DNA from: Chryseotalea sanaruensis
GTDB lineage: Bacteria > Bacteroidota > Bacteroidia > Cytophagales > Cyclobacteriaceae
NCBI RefSeq assembly: GCF_003990915.1
Contig: NZ_BHXQ01000008.1
Coordinates: 62,001-126,000, forward strand
Reading direction: 5' to 3'
Length of the DNA stretch: 64,000 nt
The translations under genes and the position numbers were made by a program. The notes under the pieces are model-generated. The model was not told the origin of the DNA. It was given only the letters and a program-made list of their open reading frames with translations, and did not search any database. Positions 53,316 to 63,567 of this stretch are shown here, piece after piece (the first letter of the stretch is position 1; every line of letters begins with the position of its first letter).

Positions 53316-55580
53316 TTAGTTAGGATTTCTAACTGTTCCCGTTCCGTAATGGATATCATTTATATAAGTAAGGTTAGGTTTTACTTCAAGAGTATTGCCC
53401 TTAACTGAAGTAAAGGCCTCCGCACTTGCCGGCACATTTCCAGATTCGTAACCACTACCTGTAGCATTAACTGCAATGGCTGTGATCTCACCTGCAGTAG
53501 CCGTTGCTGTTGCAGTTGCGCCATTACCGCTGCCGCTAGAGATAACAACACGTGGGGCACCTGTGTAGCCAGTTCCACCTCTTACAATTGTGTAGCTAGT
53601 GATACCTCCTGTTGCATTTACATTAGCATAAGCAACAGCACCTTCACCAGAAACTAGTTCTACGCTTGGCGCAGAAGTATAACCTGATCCAGCGTTATCA
53701 ATGTTAATACCTACTACACGGCCACCAGACATCACTGCTGTACCTGTAGCACCAGAGCCATTTCCTGAGAAAGTTCTACCAATAACTACAGTTGGTGCAT
53801 AAGCATAATCAGAACCTTCGTTGAAAACATCAAAAGAAATAATAGAACCACCTGCAAGGAAAGACTGAGCAGAAGCTCCAGCGCCACCGTTAAAGTTAAC
53901 TGTTGGTGGTGCTGTATAACCAGTACCAGTATTAGTTACCTGAACACCTAAAATAGTGCGGGTTGCAGGGTCAACTATCGCAACACCTTGTGCTCTGGTT
54001 CCATTACTAAAATCAGGAGCACTAAAAGTAACAGTTGGTGCATAAACATGGTTAGTACCTGCGAACAGAACGTTAACTTGCTCTACACTCTGACCCATTA
54101 AGGCTACCGCAGTAGCACCTGTTCCACCTCCACCACCAGCAATATCAACTGTAGGTGTTCCAGTATAGCCTTGACCTTGAGTCTGAACAAGAATTGCAAC
54201 CAAACGACCATTTGCGATTGTCGCAGTAGCAGTAGCCTGAGTAGTTGTTCCTGTTGAAGCACCTGTAAAGGTAATAGTAGGAGCGCTTGTATAACCAGAG
54301 CCTTGAGAAGTTACTGCAACTGAGAATACACGGAAATTTGTTGGATCAAGTGTGGAAGATGCTGTACCAGTATTGCCCCCTGAAATAATACTCACAGTTG
54401 GAGGTGTAGTATACCCTGTACCTGCATTTGTAATAGTAAATCCTGTTACGCGTCCGTTATTAACTAGCGCTGTAGCCGTAGCACCAGTGCCACCACCACC
54501 AGTAAATTGAACCAGAGGAGTTCCGACATATCCAGAACCTCCGTCAGTCACATTAATTCTTTCAATAGCTCCTGTACTGCTAGAGATAACTGCATCAGCA
54601 AATGCCTGACTTCCAAAAGATTCAAAAGAAACAGTTGCTCCTGAGCTTGGAGGTAGAGCCGCTGGTGTTGCGTTGTCATCACCAGTAAATATTACACGGT
54701 TTGTTATTAAAGTCTGGTCATCACCATCTTGTTGATAAAGTGTTTGGTTAGCAGCAATATCAGAATACTGTAATGTTAGTGGTAATCCATCAACAGCTGT
54801 TGGGACTGTAATGGTGTAATCACCATTTGCTACAGTACCTACCGCACCTGTTTCATAGGTAGCTTGTAATACATTACCAACATAGATGAACTCGCATCCG
54901 CAACCACTAGTATATTTGTACTCGTCAATATCGGTAGTCAGGAATTTATCTGAGAAGTCTGAATCATTAGTCGCATCAATAGTTGCCGTTACGCGCGTTC
55001 CATCTGGAACAAGTTCGCGTTCGCGATTTGTTAAGTCTGTTTGAATAGTAGCGCGACCTGAAATAGTAGATGTGTTAGCACCTGTTATTGCAAATACAGG
55101 GATAATATTACCCACGAAACTTATTGTTCCTGTTCTGGTGGAGTCCTGTATATTAACAGCAGCGATGTAACTCACTTTTGTAAAGCCTGGAGCTTCAATA
55201 GTAATATTCACAGCACTTCTGAAGAAACCATTGAATACAGCAATACCGGAAGCATCGGTAGTGTCCTTCACGACTTTACCATATTGGCTAATAGTAACGA
55301 TCGCACCTCCGAGAGCTGCTTTAGTTGCATCTGTTCTGCCATTTGCAAAAAATGAAGAAGTAGAACCATCAACGATAGTTACACCATAATTTACTATACC
55401 TGCGTTATTGGTAAGTCGTAATGAATCACTAACTCTTAGCGAATCTTCGATAAACTTAAGTCTGTCTTCGCGTAGTGATTGAAGTGACGGTCCGTCATCG
55501 TCATTACAAGACCACGTTGCGATAAAGATTGACGCCAGTGCTAAAGCAAATAGCAAGCGAGATACTCTATTGGTTTTCAT
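53316..55580 (-). CDS. Large repetitive lipoprotein, GSGYxxxP repeats
   Basis: 754 residues. Signal ends IATWSC (Cys25). Residues about 60-310 hold Ig-like carboxypeptidase-regulatory-type strands (FANGRTDATKAALGGAIVTI). From about 330 to the end there are about nine repeats of some 40 residues of the form GSGYTSAPTVxF...GATATALVxxGRVxGFxIxNAGxGY. Such repeats are thought to form long surface fibres or stalks. An FN3- or propeller-type enzyme is not seen. Followed by its terminator; the adjacent barrel gene is 36 bp upstream. Confidence 0.8.
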   Translation of the reverse strand: MKTNRVSRLLFALALASIFIATWSCNDDDGPSLQSLREDRLKFIEDSLRVSDSLRLTNNAGIVNYGVTIVDGSTSSFFANGRTDATKAALGGAIVTISQYGKVVKDTTDASGIAVFNGFFRSAVNITIEAPGFTKVSYIAAVNIQDSTRTGTISFVGNIIPVFAITGANTSTISGRATIQTDLTNRERELVPDGTRVTATIDATNDSDFSDKFLTTDIDEYKYTSGCGCEFIYVGNVLQATYETGAVGTVANGDYTITVPTAVDGLPLTLQYSDIAANQTLYQQDGDDQTLITNRVIFTGDDNATPAALPPSSGATVSFESFGSQAFADAVISSSTGAIERINVTDGGSGYVGTPLVQFTGGGGTGATATALVNNGRVTGFTITNAGTGYTTPPTVSIISGGNTGTASSTLDPTNFRVFSVAVTSQGSGYTSAPTITFTGASTGTTTQATATATIANGRLVAILVQTQGQGYTGTPTVDIAGGGGGTGATAVALMGQSVEQVNVLFAGTNHVYAPTVTFSAPDFSNGTRAQGVAIVDPATRTILGVQVTNTGTGYTAPPTVNFNGGAGASAQSFLAGGSIISFDVFNEGSDYAYAPTVVIGRTFSGNGSGATGTAVMSGGRVVGINIDNAGSGYTSAPSVELVSGEGAVAYANVNATGGITSYTIVRGGTGYTGAPRVVISSGSGNGATATATATAGEITAIAVNATGSGYESGNVPASAEAFTSVKGNTLEVKPNLTYINDIHYGTGTVRNPN

Positions 55581-55616
55581 AATTAATTGGTTGTTTAGTA
55601 AGAGTCTTTAGTTGAC

Positions 55617-56324
55617 TTATAAATCGATCAGTTTTACACCTATGTTAAAACTGAGTGTTGATAGATACATTTTTTCTCCCCAGCGTTCGTGGGTACCCGA
55701 TAAATTAAATCTGTTTGCATTATCTCCTTCGCTAAATGGATTCAAATTGTATTGATATCTAAATTCCATAGTTACCGGAAAACCAAATGCTTGTAGCTCT
55801 GCCACTACTGCTGCTTGCAATCCGTATTGCGTTCTATTAAAAATGGATGTAACGTTTGATTTTCCTTCGTAGGTCAATTTTTCGTAACCAGTTACTGTAA
55901 CATTGTTATTAAAATGCTCTCTTGCATAAAGAGTATAACTAAAAAAGCCACCAATCAAAATTTTTGGCTGCAAGGGTTCCTCTGCTAAAGAAGGAAGTCC
56001 GAACTCAGCAAGTATAGGTACCTGAATGTTGTGAAAAGTAACCCTTGCCTTGCTGCGAAATAGTTCACCGGGTAAAACAAAGTAGTCTTCAAGATTGGCT
56101 GCTTGTTGGAAGTAAAGTAATTCTGCTCTTGCCTGTAGGAAGTCCGTTACTTTATACTTGGCAAATCCACCTATATTATAAGATGGTACTACATCATACT
56201 CTTTAACTCCCCTGATTGAACTGAAATTATAACCAGCTTTAGCTCCTGCTTGGATTTGAGACCATACCGGTAAATAGGTAGACACAACCAAAAATGTAAT
56301 GAGAAGATAAGATTTAGGTTTCAT
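55617..56324 (-). CDS. PorT-like outer-membrane barrel protein
   Basis: 235 residues from ATG 56324 (MKPKSYLLITFLVVSTYLPV, signal peptide); upstream extension has no signal and is rejected. Opening AGAKAGYNFSSIRGV and strands such as YGLQAAVVAELQAFG are typical of PorT/OMP_b-brl_2 proteins. Followed 36 bp later by the repeat lipoprotein, so probably co-transcribed. Confidence 0.8.
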   Translation of the reverse strand: MKPKSYLLITFLVVSTYLPVWSQIQAGAKAGYNFSSIRGVKEYDVVPSYNIGGFAKYKVTDFLQARAELLYFQQAANLEDYFVLPGELFRSKARVTFHNIQVPILAEFGLPSLAEEPLQPKILIGGFFSYTLYAREHFNNNVTVTGYEKLTYEGKSNVTSIFNRTQYGLQAAVVAELQAFGFPVTMEFRYQYNLNPFSEGDNANRFNLSGTHERWGEKMYLSTLSFNIGVKLIDL

Positions 56325-56608
56325 AGGGGCCAACTTATTTAAAGATACAACGTAGATACGCAAAGTAAAGAATTTGGTTCTAGGAATTGTGTTCATTTTA
56401 TGCAATCACCAACTTCACAACTCACCAACTATGCTACAATATTATAAAGATTTTTTTTATCATTGATTAAAGTTCTTATTAAATATTTTATTTATTAAAA
56501 CTTGCTTCTCTTAGCAATTATCCTTATTATCTAACACCTTAATACTCTGCATGCATTGCATTCTCTAAAGTCAAAACCATTTGTTAATTTTAATTCAAAT
56601 AAACAACC

Positions 56609-57184
56609 ATGAAAAAAATACTAACCCTCGCAATTGTAGTATTGGCTTTTGGCGCTCAAGCGCAACAACAAGCTGGTGATTTATCAATACAATTTTCAGG
56701 AAACTACGTGTCTAACAAAACAACATTCAATGGAGTTGAGGACAAGTCATACTCTGGAAATGTCTACCTGAAAATAGGTAAGTTCTTTACGCAGAATATT
56801 GAAATGGGATTAAAACCCAACATTTTCTTCTTTGGAGAGCCTGTTCCTATCAGAGCAAGCGATCCCTCAAAAACCGAAAATAAGTTAAGAGCAAACGTTG
56901 GTCTTGGTTTATATGGAACTTACTCTTTTTTAACTGCAGATGCCAAGTTTATGCCTTATGGCGGTGCAGAAATTAACTATCTCCCTATTGGCGATTACTC
57001 TACTATGAACCTTGGACCATATGCAGGCATCAAGTACTTCATTACTGAAAGAATTAATCTTGACGCCAACATGAACTACTTAATTAACCTTGCTAACTCC
57101 TATCCCAGTTTCGATGATTATGTTGTGAGCCCAACTTTTCAACTTAACATCGGTATTGGTGTGATTATTGGCAAGACAGAATAA
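56609..57184 (+). CDS. Small outer-membrane barrel protein
   Basis: 191 residues. Signal peptide 1-18 (AFGAQAQ). Eight-strand-like barrel with GLGLYGTYSF and INIGIGVIIG-type end (LNIGIGVIIGKTE). Starts 70 bp before the caspase gene on the same strand. Confidence 0.75.
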   Translation: MKKILTLAIVVLAFGAQAQQQAGDLSIQFSGNYVSNKTTFNGVEDKSYSGNVYLKIGKFFTQNIEMGLKPNIFFFGEPVPIRASDPSKTENKLRANVGLGLYGTYSFLTADAKFMPYGGAEINYLPIGDYSTMNLGPYAGIKYFITERINLDANMNYLINLANSYPSFDDYVVSPTFQLNIGIGVIIGKTE

Positions 57185-57254
57185 TGCCTCATCAACATTA
57201 TGTTAGAAAATTAGGTGTTTTTACTCATTCATTCTTTCAAGTATTTTTTCCATT

Positions 57255-59279
57255 ATGACTAAGCTAAGGTTATCACTGGTATCGTTTCTGTTCTTCACCA
57301 TTTGTATTACTGTAACTCAAGCGCAAGATATTTTTCTTACACCATTGAGTAAGTATGCTGCATCCCCTAAAACGGGTATTGATAAACTCGCCATCTCTAA
57401 TGATGGTCGTTTAATAGCATGCAGCGACACCAAAGGAAACATAGTCATTTATGATACTGAGAGTAATACCATTGTACATACCCAGAAAGGGGTAGGGAAA
57501 TGCTTATTGTTAAATTTTCTGACCAATAATAATTCTCTGATCGCTGTAAAAACAGATGGTGAACTAGTCGAGTATGCACTAAAAGATTTTGCTAAAACAA
57601 CAAGAACCCAGCGCTTCAACGATCCCATGTTGGTTACAATTGATCCTAATCAACTTTTTATTACAAGCCTCAGTAAGAAGGGACTTATCGAAGTGTTTGA
57701 TTTACGCGCGAACATGACGCAGGCACGTATTGCAACAGTGGGTGATGTAAAAAATTCCTTATTCATGGGGTTCGATCGGTTTGGTCAACAATTAGCGGTG
57801 ATCAATAACATCGGTAATACTTTTAGCTGGGAGGTCATCAATCAACGATTCCTTCGCGAATTAAAATTACAAAGTGGAGAGTATGCCAACTCACGTTCTG
57901 TTATTCAATCTGCTGCCAGTAGTCGTGGTGCGGATTTTTTTGCTGTAGGTATGCAAGAAGTTTTTATACCTAAAGGTGGATTAAAAGCAGGACAACAACC
58001 TGAGCGCAGAAATGTGCTTATCAGCTACGACTGGACTACCGGACAAGAAAACAAAAGAATCTCATTGCAATATCGTATTGATGGCATGACAATGGGGCCA
58101 ACATCATCCAGCATTACTTACTTCTGCGAAGACACGCGTAATATTTTTCTTGTCAACCTCGACAAAGGTGAAATAAGACAAGGCACATCGATAGATGAAA
58201 AACCCAGTAGCATATCACTTTCTGAAAACGGGAGTATTCTAGCTGTAGGCTCGGCAGCTGGAAATGTTTACTTATATGATGTAATCCGTAACAATCCTTC
58301 AGAAATTAGAATCACCAATCCTCCGGTGAATAGAAATTATGGTGAAGAAACGGTGAGAAGTACTTCTTTAACAGTAGAGGGTAAAATAGAGGGCCTTGAT
58401 CGGATCAATGCATTGTTTATCAATGATCAGAAAATTTCATTGAATCCAGATGGAACTTTCTTAGCACCTGTAGAACTTAGTCCTGGTAAAAACAGAATAA
58501 GGGTTGCCGCGCAAAATTCATCATCGCAGGTGATTGAAAAAGATATTTATATTAACTGCGAACCACAGGTTACAACTAAATCGGCACACACTACGCAGAG
58601 TGCTAATTACAAAAAGAGAGTCGCACTGGTTATTGGCAATGCCGATTATAGCGCAGCTGGCAAATTGGTGAACACGGTAAATGACGCCAAGAGTATGTCT
58701 GCAACTTTAAAAGATTTAGGTTTTGAGGTAATACTCCTTGAAAACGCTACTTATGAAAAAATGAAAAATGCCGTCTATGCTTTTGGTGATAAAATTCAAG
58801 ATGTAGATGTCTCCATTTTCTTTTACGCAGGGCATGGCATGGAAGTAGATGGTGTAAACTATTTGGTTCCTGTTGATGCTGACATTCAATCGCATTTAGA
58901 TATTAAACAAAAGTGTGTGCCATTAACCGGTGTTTTGAACACCATGGAGTTTGCCAATGATGAAGGTTTAAACATGGTAATACTTGATGCTTGTCGTAAC
59001 AACCCCTTCCCTGCAGGTAAAAGAGGTGGGGCAGGTCTTGCCCGAGTTAATGCTCCCAGTGGAACTCTAATTGCTTACTCCACAGATCCAGGCTCTGTTG
59101 CTTCTGATGGCACAGGAACCAACGGACTCTATACTGGCGAATTGCTAAAGCAACTTCAAACTTCACAGCGTATTGAAGATATTTTCATGAATACACGTAA
59201 CAGTGTTGAACGACTTTCTGAAGGGAAACAAAGACCTTGGGAAGAAGCAAGATTGAAAGGCGTTTTCTATTTGAAGTGA
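57255..59279 (+). CDS. Exported WD40-like propeller plus caspase-family protease
   Basis: 674 residues. Signal peptide ends TQAQ. Residues about 40-360 are a WD40-like propeller (LAISNDGRLIACSDTKGNIV, SLSENGSILAVGSAAGNVYL), about 370-430 a small Ig-like strand domain, and 450-674 a C14 caspase domain with catalytic His527 (FFYAGHGMEV) and Cys580 (LDACRNNPF). Cleavage specificity is unknown. Such proteins occur in Bacteroidota as secreted or periplasmic proteases. Preceded by a barrel gene. Confidence 0.9.
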   Translation: MTKLRLSLVSFLFFTICITVTQAQDIFLTPLSKYAASPKTGIDKLAISNDGRLIACSDTKGNIVIYDTESNTIVHTQKGVGKCLLLNFLTNNNSLIAVKTDGELVEYALKDFAKTTRTQRFNDPMLVTIDPNQLFITSLSKKGLIEVFDLRANMTQARIATVGDVKNSLFMGFDRFGQQLAVINNIGNTFSWEVINQRFLRELKLQSGEYANSRSVIQSAASSRGADFFAVGMQEVFIPKGGLKAGQQPERRNVLISYDWTTGQENKRISLQYRIDGMTMGPTSSSITYFCEDTRNIFLVNLDKGEIRQGTSIDEKPSSISLSENGSILAVGSAAGNVYLYDVIRNNPSEIRITNPPVNRNYGEETVRSTSLTVEGKIEGLDRINALFINDQKISLNPDGTFLAPVELSPGKNRIRVAAQNSSSQVIEKDIYINCEPQVTTKSAHTTQSANYKKRVALVIGNADYSAAGKLVNTVNDAKSMSATLKDLGFEVILLENATYEKMKNAVYAFGDKIQDVDVSIFFYAGHGMEVDGVNYLVPVDADIQSHLDIKQKCVPLTGVLNTMEFANDEGLNMVILDACRNNPFPAGKRGGAGLARVNAPSGTLIAYSTDPGSVASDGTGTNGLYTGELLKQLQTSQRIEDIFMNTRNSVERLSEGKQRPWEEARLKGVFYLK

Positions 59280-59334
59280 GCACATAGCTTCTTCGACAAT
59301 CCAACCACTGGATTTTAGATATGCAGGCAATAAA

Positions 59335-59390
59335 AATGTCTTGATATACAATTCGGAAATTAATAATCCGAATAGATACCAAGACACTTT
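59335..59390 (-). terminator. Two-stem hairpin between the caspase and eno genes
   Basis: Outer stem tgtcttg/caagaca and inner stem attcgg/ccgaat; T-run on the minus strand after the outer arm. Terminates eno, possibly both convergent genes. Confidence 0.65.
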
Positions 59391-59406
59391 GAAATAAAGA
59401 ATATTT

Positions 59407-60684
59407 TTAGAATTTCAAACCAGGGAAGTAAGCTGTCTCACCCAATTCTTCTTCAATGCGAATTAATTGATTGTATTTAGCCATACGATCTGAACGTGAA
59501 GCAGAACCAGTCTTGATCTGACCAGTATTTAACGCCACTGCTAAATCTGCAATAGTGTTATCTTCTGTTTCGCCAGAGCGGTGCGACATTACGCTCTTGT
59601 AAGAATTATTCTTAGCCAAGTTTACAGCTGCTATTGTTTCAGTTAGTGAACCAATCTGATTTACTTTTACAAGAATTGAGTTAGCAACACCAGTATCTAT
59701 ACCTTGTTGTAAACGTTTCACGTTAGTCACAAACAAATCATCACCTACCAACTGCACCTTGCTTCCAACTTTGTCTGTTAGTTTCTTCCAGCCATCCCAA
59801 TCATCTTCAGCCATACCATCTTCAATAGAAATGATAGGATATTTCTTCACCCACTTAGCCCAATACTCAACCATCTCATCAGACTTTAATTTCTTACCAT
59901 CTGATTTATGGAATGTATATGTTTTTGATTTTGCATCATAGAACTCAGATACAGCAGCATCCATAGCGATGAAAATATCCACACCTGGCTTGTAACCCGC
60001 TTTCTCAATTGCTTTGATTACAATTTCAATTGCCTCTTCGTTTGATTTGATATTAGGTGCAAAACCACCTTCATCACCAACGTTTGTAGAAAGTCCTTTA
60101 TCGTGTAATACTTTTTTCAATGTATGAAACACTTCAGTACCCATACGCAATGCATCAGAGAATGTATCAGCCTTAACAGGCATTACCATAAACTCCTGAA
60201 AGTCGATTGAGTTATCAGCATGGCTACCACCATTCAAGATATTCATCATTGGCACTGGTAAAGTGTTGGCACTTACACCACCAATGTATCTGTACAATGA
60301 CAACCCGGACTCCATGGCTGCTGCTTTAGCAACTGCCATTGAAACACCTAAAATTGCATTCGCTCCTAACTTTGCTTTATTAGGCGTACCATCTAACTCA
60401 ATCATGATCTTGTCGATCAGGTTTTGTTCGTAAGCTGGGAACCCAACAATAGCTTCAGAAATTTTTGAGTTTACATTGTTTACAGCCTTAAGCACACCTT
60501 TACCCATGTACTTCTTCTTATCACCATCACGAAGCTCTACCGCTTCATGCGTACCTGTAGAGGCACCTGATGGAACAGCCGCGCGACCAAACGCACCAGC
60601 TGATGTAGTTACTTCAACTTCAATTGTTGGATTTCCGCGACTATCTAAAATCTGGCGGGCATGTACACTTTCGATTAAACTCAT
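59407..60684 (-). CDS. eno: Enolase
   Basis: 425 residues, full length. HARQILDSRGNPTIEVEV, the metal/acid site SIEDGMAEDDW, ILVKVNQIGSLTET and SHRSGETED are enolase signatures. Glycolysis: 2-phosphoglycerate to phosphoenolpyruvate. Follows carA with a 33-bp gap. Confidence 0.98.
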   Translation of the reverse strand: MSLIESVHARQILDSRGNPTIEVEVTTSAGAFGRAAVPSGASTGTHEAVELRDGDKKKYMGKGVLKAVNNVNSKISEAIVGFPAYEQNLIDKIMIELDGTPNKAKLGANAILGVSMAVAKAAAMESGLSLYRYIGGVSANTLPVPMMNILNGGSHADNSIDFQEFMVMPVKADTFSDALRMGTEVFHTLKKVLHDKGLSTNVGDEGGFAPNIKSNEEAIEIVIKAIEKAGYKPGVDIFIAMDAAVSEFYDAKSKTYTFHKSDGKKLKSDEMVEYWAKWVKKYPIISIEDGMAEDDWDGWKKLTDKVGSKVQLVGDDLFVTNVKRLQQGIDTGVANSILVKVNQIGSLTETIAAVNLAKNNSYKSVMSHRSGETEDNTIADLAVALNTGQIKTGSASRSDRMAKYNQLIRIEEELGETAYFPGLKF

Positions 60685-60717
60685 ATCGATGTTAAATTTA
60701 AGATTTGAAATTTAAAA

Positions 60718-61827
60718 TTATCTCGTTACTGATTCATTAGCTCTAATCAATTCAATAAACTGATCGAACAGATAAACTGAATCATGTGGTCCTGGAGAAG
60801 CTTCAGGGTGATATTGTACGCTAAAAGCATCTTTATCTTTTCTTCGGATTCCCATGATGGTATTGTCATTTAGGTGAAGATGTGTCACCTCAACCTTTTC
60901 ATTTTTTTTACTTTCTTTTTCACTTATAGCAAAACCATGATTTTGCGAAGTCATCTCCCCTAGTCCTGTAAATAGATTTTTTACCGGATGGTTTAAGCCA
61001 CGATGACCATGGTGCATTTTATAAGTTGAAAGTCCGGAAGCAAGACCAAGTATCTGATGACCTAAACAAATTCCGAAAAGCTTTTTGTTGGCGTCTAGGA
61101 TTTCTTTTACAGTTGTAATTGCGTAATCCATTACAGCAGGATCACCAGGGCCATTAGAAATAAAATAACCATCGGGATTCCACTTGGCCATTTCAGCAAA
61201 TGAAGTTTTTGCAGGAAATACTTTGCAATAACAACCACGCTTTGACAAGTTGTTCAATATATTTCTTTTGATACCCAGATCTAGCACAGCAACCTTAACA
61301 GATGCATTTTCATCACCGAAGAAATAAGATTCCTTTGTAGACACTACTGAAGATAGTTCAAGGCCATCCATTGATGGCACGTGCTTAATGCGCTCCTTCA
61401 TTTCTTCAGGCGTAAGCTCAGACGAGATCAAAGCATTCATAGCGCCTTTGCTGCGGATGTAACGCACTAACATGCGTGTATCTAAACCTGCAATGCCAAC
61501 AACATTATTCTTTTCAAGATAGGTTTGCAGGCTGTCGTTTGCACCCTTACGACTGTGATCTTCAGAGAAATCATTAATTACTACGCCAGCTACCTGAGTG
61601 TGGTTTGATTCCTGATCTTCATCAATCGTTCCGTAGTTACCGATATGTGAGGCAGTAGTGACTACCACCTGCCCGAAGTAAGACGGGTCAGTATAAATCT
61701 CCTGATAGCCGGTCATACCCGTGTTGAAACAAATTTCACCACCACTAGTGCCCACCTTACCAACGGCTACACCTTCTATCAGTAAACCGTCTTCCAATAA
61801 CAAATATGCTTTCTTATCAACTTTCAT
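60718..61827 (-). CDS. carA: Carbamoyl-phosphate synthase small subunit
   Basis: 369 residues from ATG 61827 (MKVDKKAYLLLEDG); a TTG further up is in frame but less likely. N-terminal CPSase domain (TGMTGYQEIYTDPSYFGQ) and GATase with nucleophile Cys in FGICLGHQ and the acid/base in HPEASPGPHDS. Supplies ammonia to CarB for arginine and pyrimidine synthesis; carB is not in the window. Confidence 0.97.
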   Translation of the reverse strand: MKVDKKAYLLLEDGLLIEGVAVGKVGTSGGEICFNTGMTGYQEIYTDPSYFGQVVVTTASHIGNYGTIDEDQESNHTQVAGVVINDFSEDHSRKGANDSLQTYLEKNNVVGIAGLDTRMLVRYIRSKGAMNALISSELTPEEMKERIKHVPSMDGLELSSVVSTKESYFFGDENASVKVAVLDLGIKRNILNNLSKRGCYCKVFPAKTSFAEMAKWNPDGYFISNGPGDPAVMDYAITTVKEILDANKKLFGICLGHQILGLASGLSTYKMHHGHRGLNHPVKNLFTGLGEMTSQNHGFAISEKESKKNEKVEVTHLHLNDNTIMGIRRKDKDAFSVQYHPEASPGPHDSVYLFDQFIELIRANESVTR

Positions 61828-61974
61828 TTTAATACGCTTTAACAAAAATAAGTTTCTAATATTAATACTACTCTTTAATAGCGAATAAACTTCCGCACTC
61901 GTTTGAACCTGTCCAGTCCACTAGCAATTTTCTCCCAAACAACCATTTAAGGCTCCAAACCGTGAAAAACAAAA

Positions 61975-62002
61975 AAGGGATTGAGTCAGACTCAATCCCT
62001 TT
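61975..62002 (-). terminator. Intrinsic terminator of the ribosomal/rpoA operon
   Basis: Stem aaagggattgagt/actcaatccctttt-type with T-run on the minus strand, 20 bp past rplQ. Confidence 0.85.
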
Positions 62003-62022
62003 TATATGTGTTTTGTGTTCCA

Positions 62023-62538
62023 CTATTCCGCTTCGCCTTCAGTTTTATCAGCTTTCTTAGCCTTCTTTGGCTTTTCCTCTACAGCAGTAGCTTCAGTACC
62101 TTCTGCAGTTGTTTTAGCCTTAGTACGACCTCTTCTTGTTTTCGCCTTCTTCTCTCCACCTTCTTTAGTGTAAAGTGTGTTGAAGTCAACCAATTCCATC
62201 AAGCAAACCTCAGCATTGTCACCAATACGAGTATCGCTCAATTTGATAATCCGTGTGTATCCGCCTGGTCTGTCTGCAATTTTTGCAGCTACTTCACCAA
62301 ACAATTCCTTCACAGACTCCTTGTTGCCAAGGTAAGAGAACACAGTTCTGCGTGAGTGTGTAGAATCAGTCTTTGCTTTAGTTAGCAAAGGCTCAACATA
62401 TTTCTTTAAAGCTTTAGCCTTCGCTACTGTAGTAGTGATGCGCTTATTAATAATCAGGGAAGATGCCATGTTCGACAATAATGCCGCGCGGTGGCTGTGC
62501 TTTCTTCCTAAGTGGTTTATTTTCTTACCGTGTCTCAT
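62023..62538 (-). CDS. rplQ: 50S ribosomal protein L17 with charged C-terminal tail
   Basis: 171 residues. Residues 1-120 are standard L17 (GRKHSHRAALLSNMASSLI). Then comes a 45-residue Lys/Ala/Glu tail (TKAKTTAEGTEATAVEE), longer than in most bacteria but usual in Bacteroidota. Follows rpoA by 15 bp. Confidence 0.97.
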   Translation of the reverse strand: MRHGKKINHLGRKHSHRAALLSNMASSLIINKRITTTVAKAKALKKYVEPLLTKAKTDSTHSRRTVFSYLGNKESVKELFGEVAAKIADRPGGYTRIIKLSDTRIGDNAEVCLMELVDFNTLYTKEGGEKKAKTRRGRTKAKTTAEGTEATAVEEKPKKAKKADKTEGEAE

Positions 62539-62553
62539 GATCGCAAAATTCTC

Positions 62554-63543
62554 TTAATCTTCGTCCAACTTATATTTGGAAAGGTCCATACCAAAGGTCA
62601 AACCTTTGTCTGCTACTAGTTGCTCCAATTCAGCTAATGATTTCTTACCGAAGTTTCTAAACTTCATCATGTCTGAAATCTCTAATTGAACAAGTTCGCC
62701 TAATGTTTTTACATCAGCTGCTTTCAAGCAGTTGTATGCACGTACTGAAAGATCAAGGTCATGTAAACCAGTCTTCAATAACTTGCGCATGTGAAGCATA
62801 GCTTCATCAACAACTTCCTCTTCTGCATTCTTGCCTGTTTCTTGCTCTATAGGTTTATCAGAGAATAAACGGAAATGCTGAATCAAAATATGAGCTGCTC
62901 CTTCTAATGCTTTTTCAGGATGGATAGAACCATCTGTTTGTATTTCGATTACTAGTTTTTCGTAGTCAGTCTTCTGCTCAACGCGAGTGTTCTCTACGCT
63001 GAACTTTACATTTTTCACAGGAGTGAAAATTGCATCGATAGGAATGAAACCAAAAACTTGTTCGTTAGGCTTATTTTCTTCTGCAGGCAGGTATCCTCTG
63101 CCTTTTTCAACTGTCAGTTCAATTTCGATATTGGCTGATTCGTCAATGTTACAGATAACATGCTCAGGGTTTAATACTTCAAAAGCTGAAGTAAACTTAG
63201 CGATATCGCCAGCCTTCAATTGCTTTTGTTTCTTAACACTAACCGTAATCTTAGTATCGTTGTTGTCATTGATCTTGCGGAAACGAACCATTTTCAGGTT
63301 CAAAATAATTTCAGCTACATCCTCAACTACACCTTCTACAGTAGAAAACTCGTGCAATACACCAGGAATCTTAACACCTGTTATGGCATAACCCTCTAGT
63401 GAAGAAAGCAAAATTCTTCTGAGAGCGTTACCCATTGTAACACCATATCCTTTTTCCAGAGGCTTGAAGGTAAAAGTACCGTGAAAATCATCGGCCTTTT
63501 CCATTACAACCTTCTCCGGCATTTGAAACGCAAGTATTGACAT
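62554..63543 (-). CDS. rpoA: RNA polymerase alpha subunit
   Basis: 329 residues. N-terminal assembly domain (TMGNALRRILLSSLEGYAI) and C-terminal DNA-binding domain (LSVRAYNCLKAADVKTLGEL). Between rpsD and rplQ in the usual alpha operon order. Confidence 0.98.
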   Translation of the reverse strand: MSILAFQMPEKVVMEKADDFHGTFTFKPLEKGYGVTMGNALRRILLSSLEGYAITGVKIPGVLHEFSTVEGVVEDVAEIILNLKMVRFRKINDNNDTKITVSVKKQKQLKAGDIAKFTSAFEVLNPEHVICNIDESANIEIELTVEKGRGYLPAEENKPNEQVFGFIPIDAIFTPVKNVKFSVENTRVEQKTDYEKLVIEIQTDGSIHPEKALEGAAHILIQHFRLFSDKPIEQETGKNAEEEVVDEAMLHMRKLLKTGLHDLDLSVRAYNCLKAADVKTLGELVQLEISDMMKFRNFGKKSLAELEQLVADKGLTFGMDLSKYKLDED

Positions 63544-63567
63544 AGTCAGGTTCTTTTTCGTTAAGAA

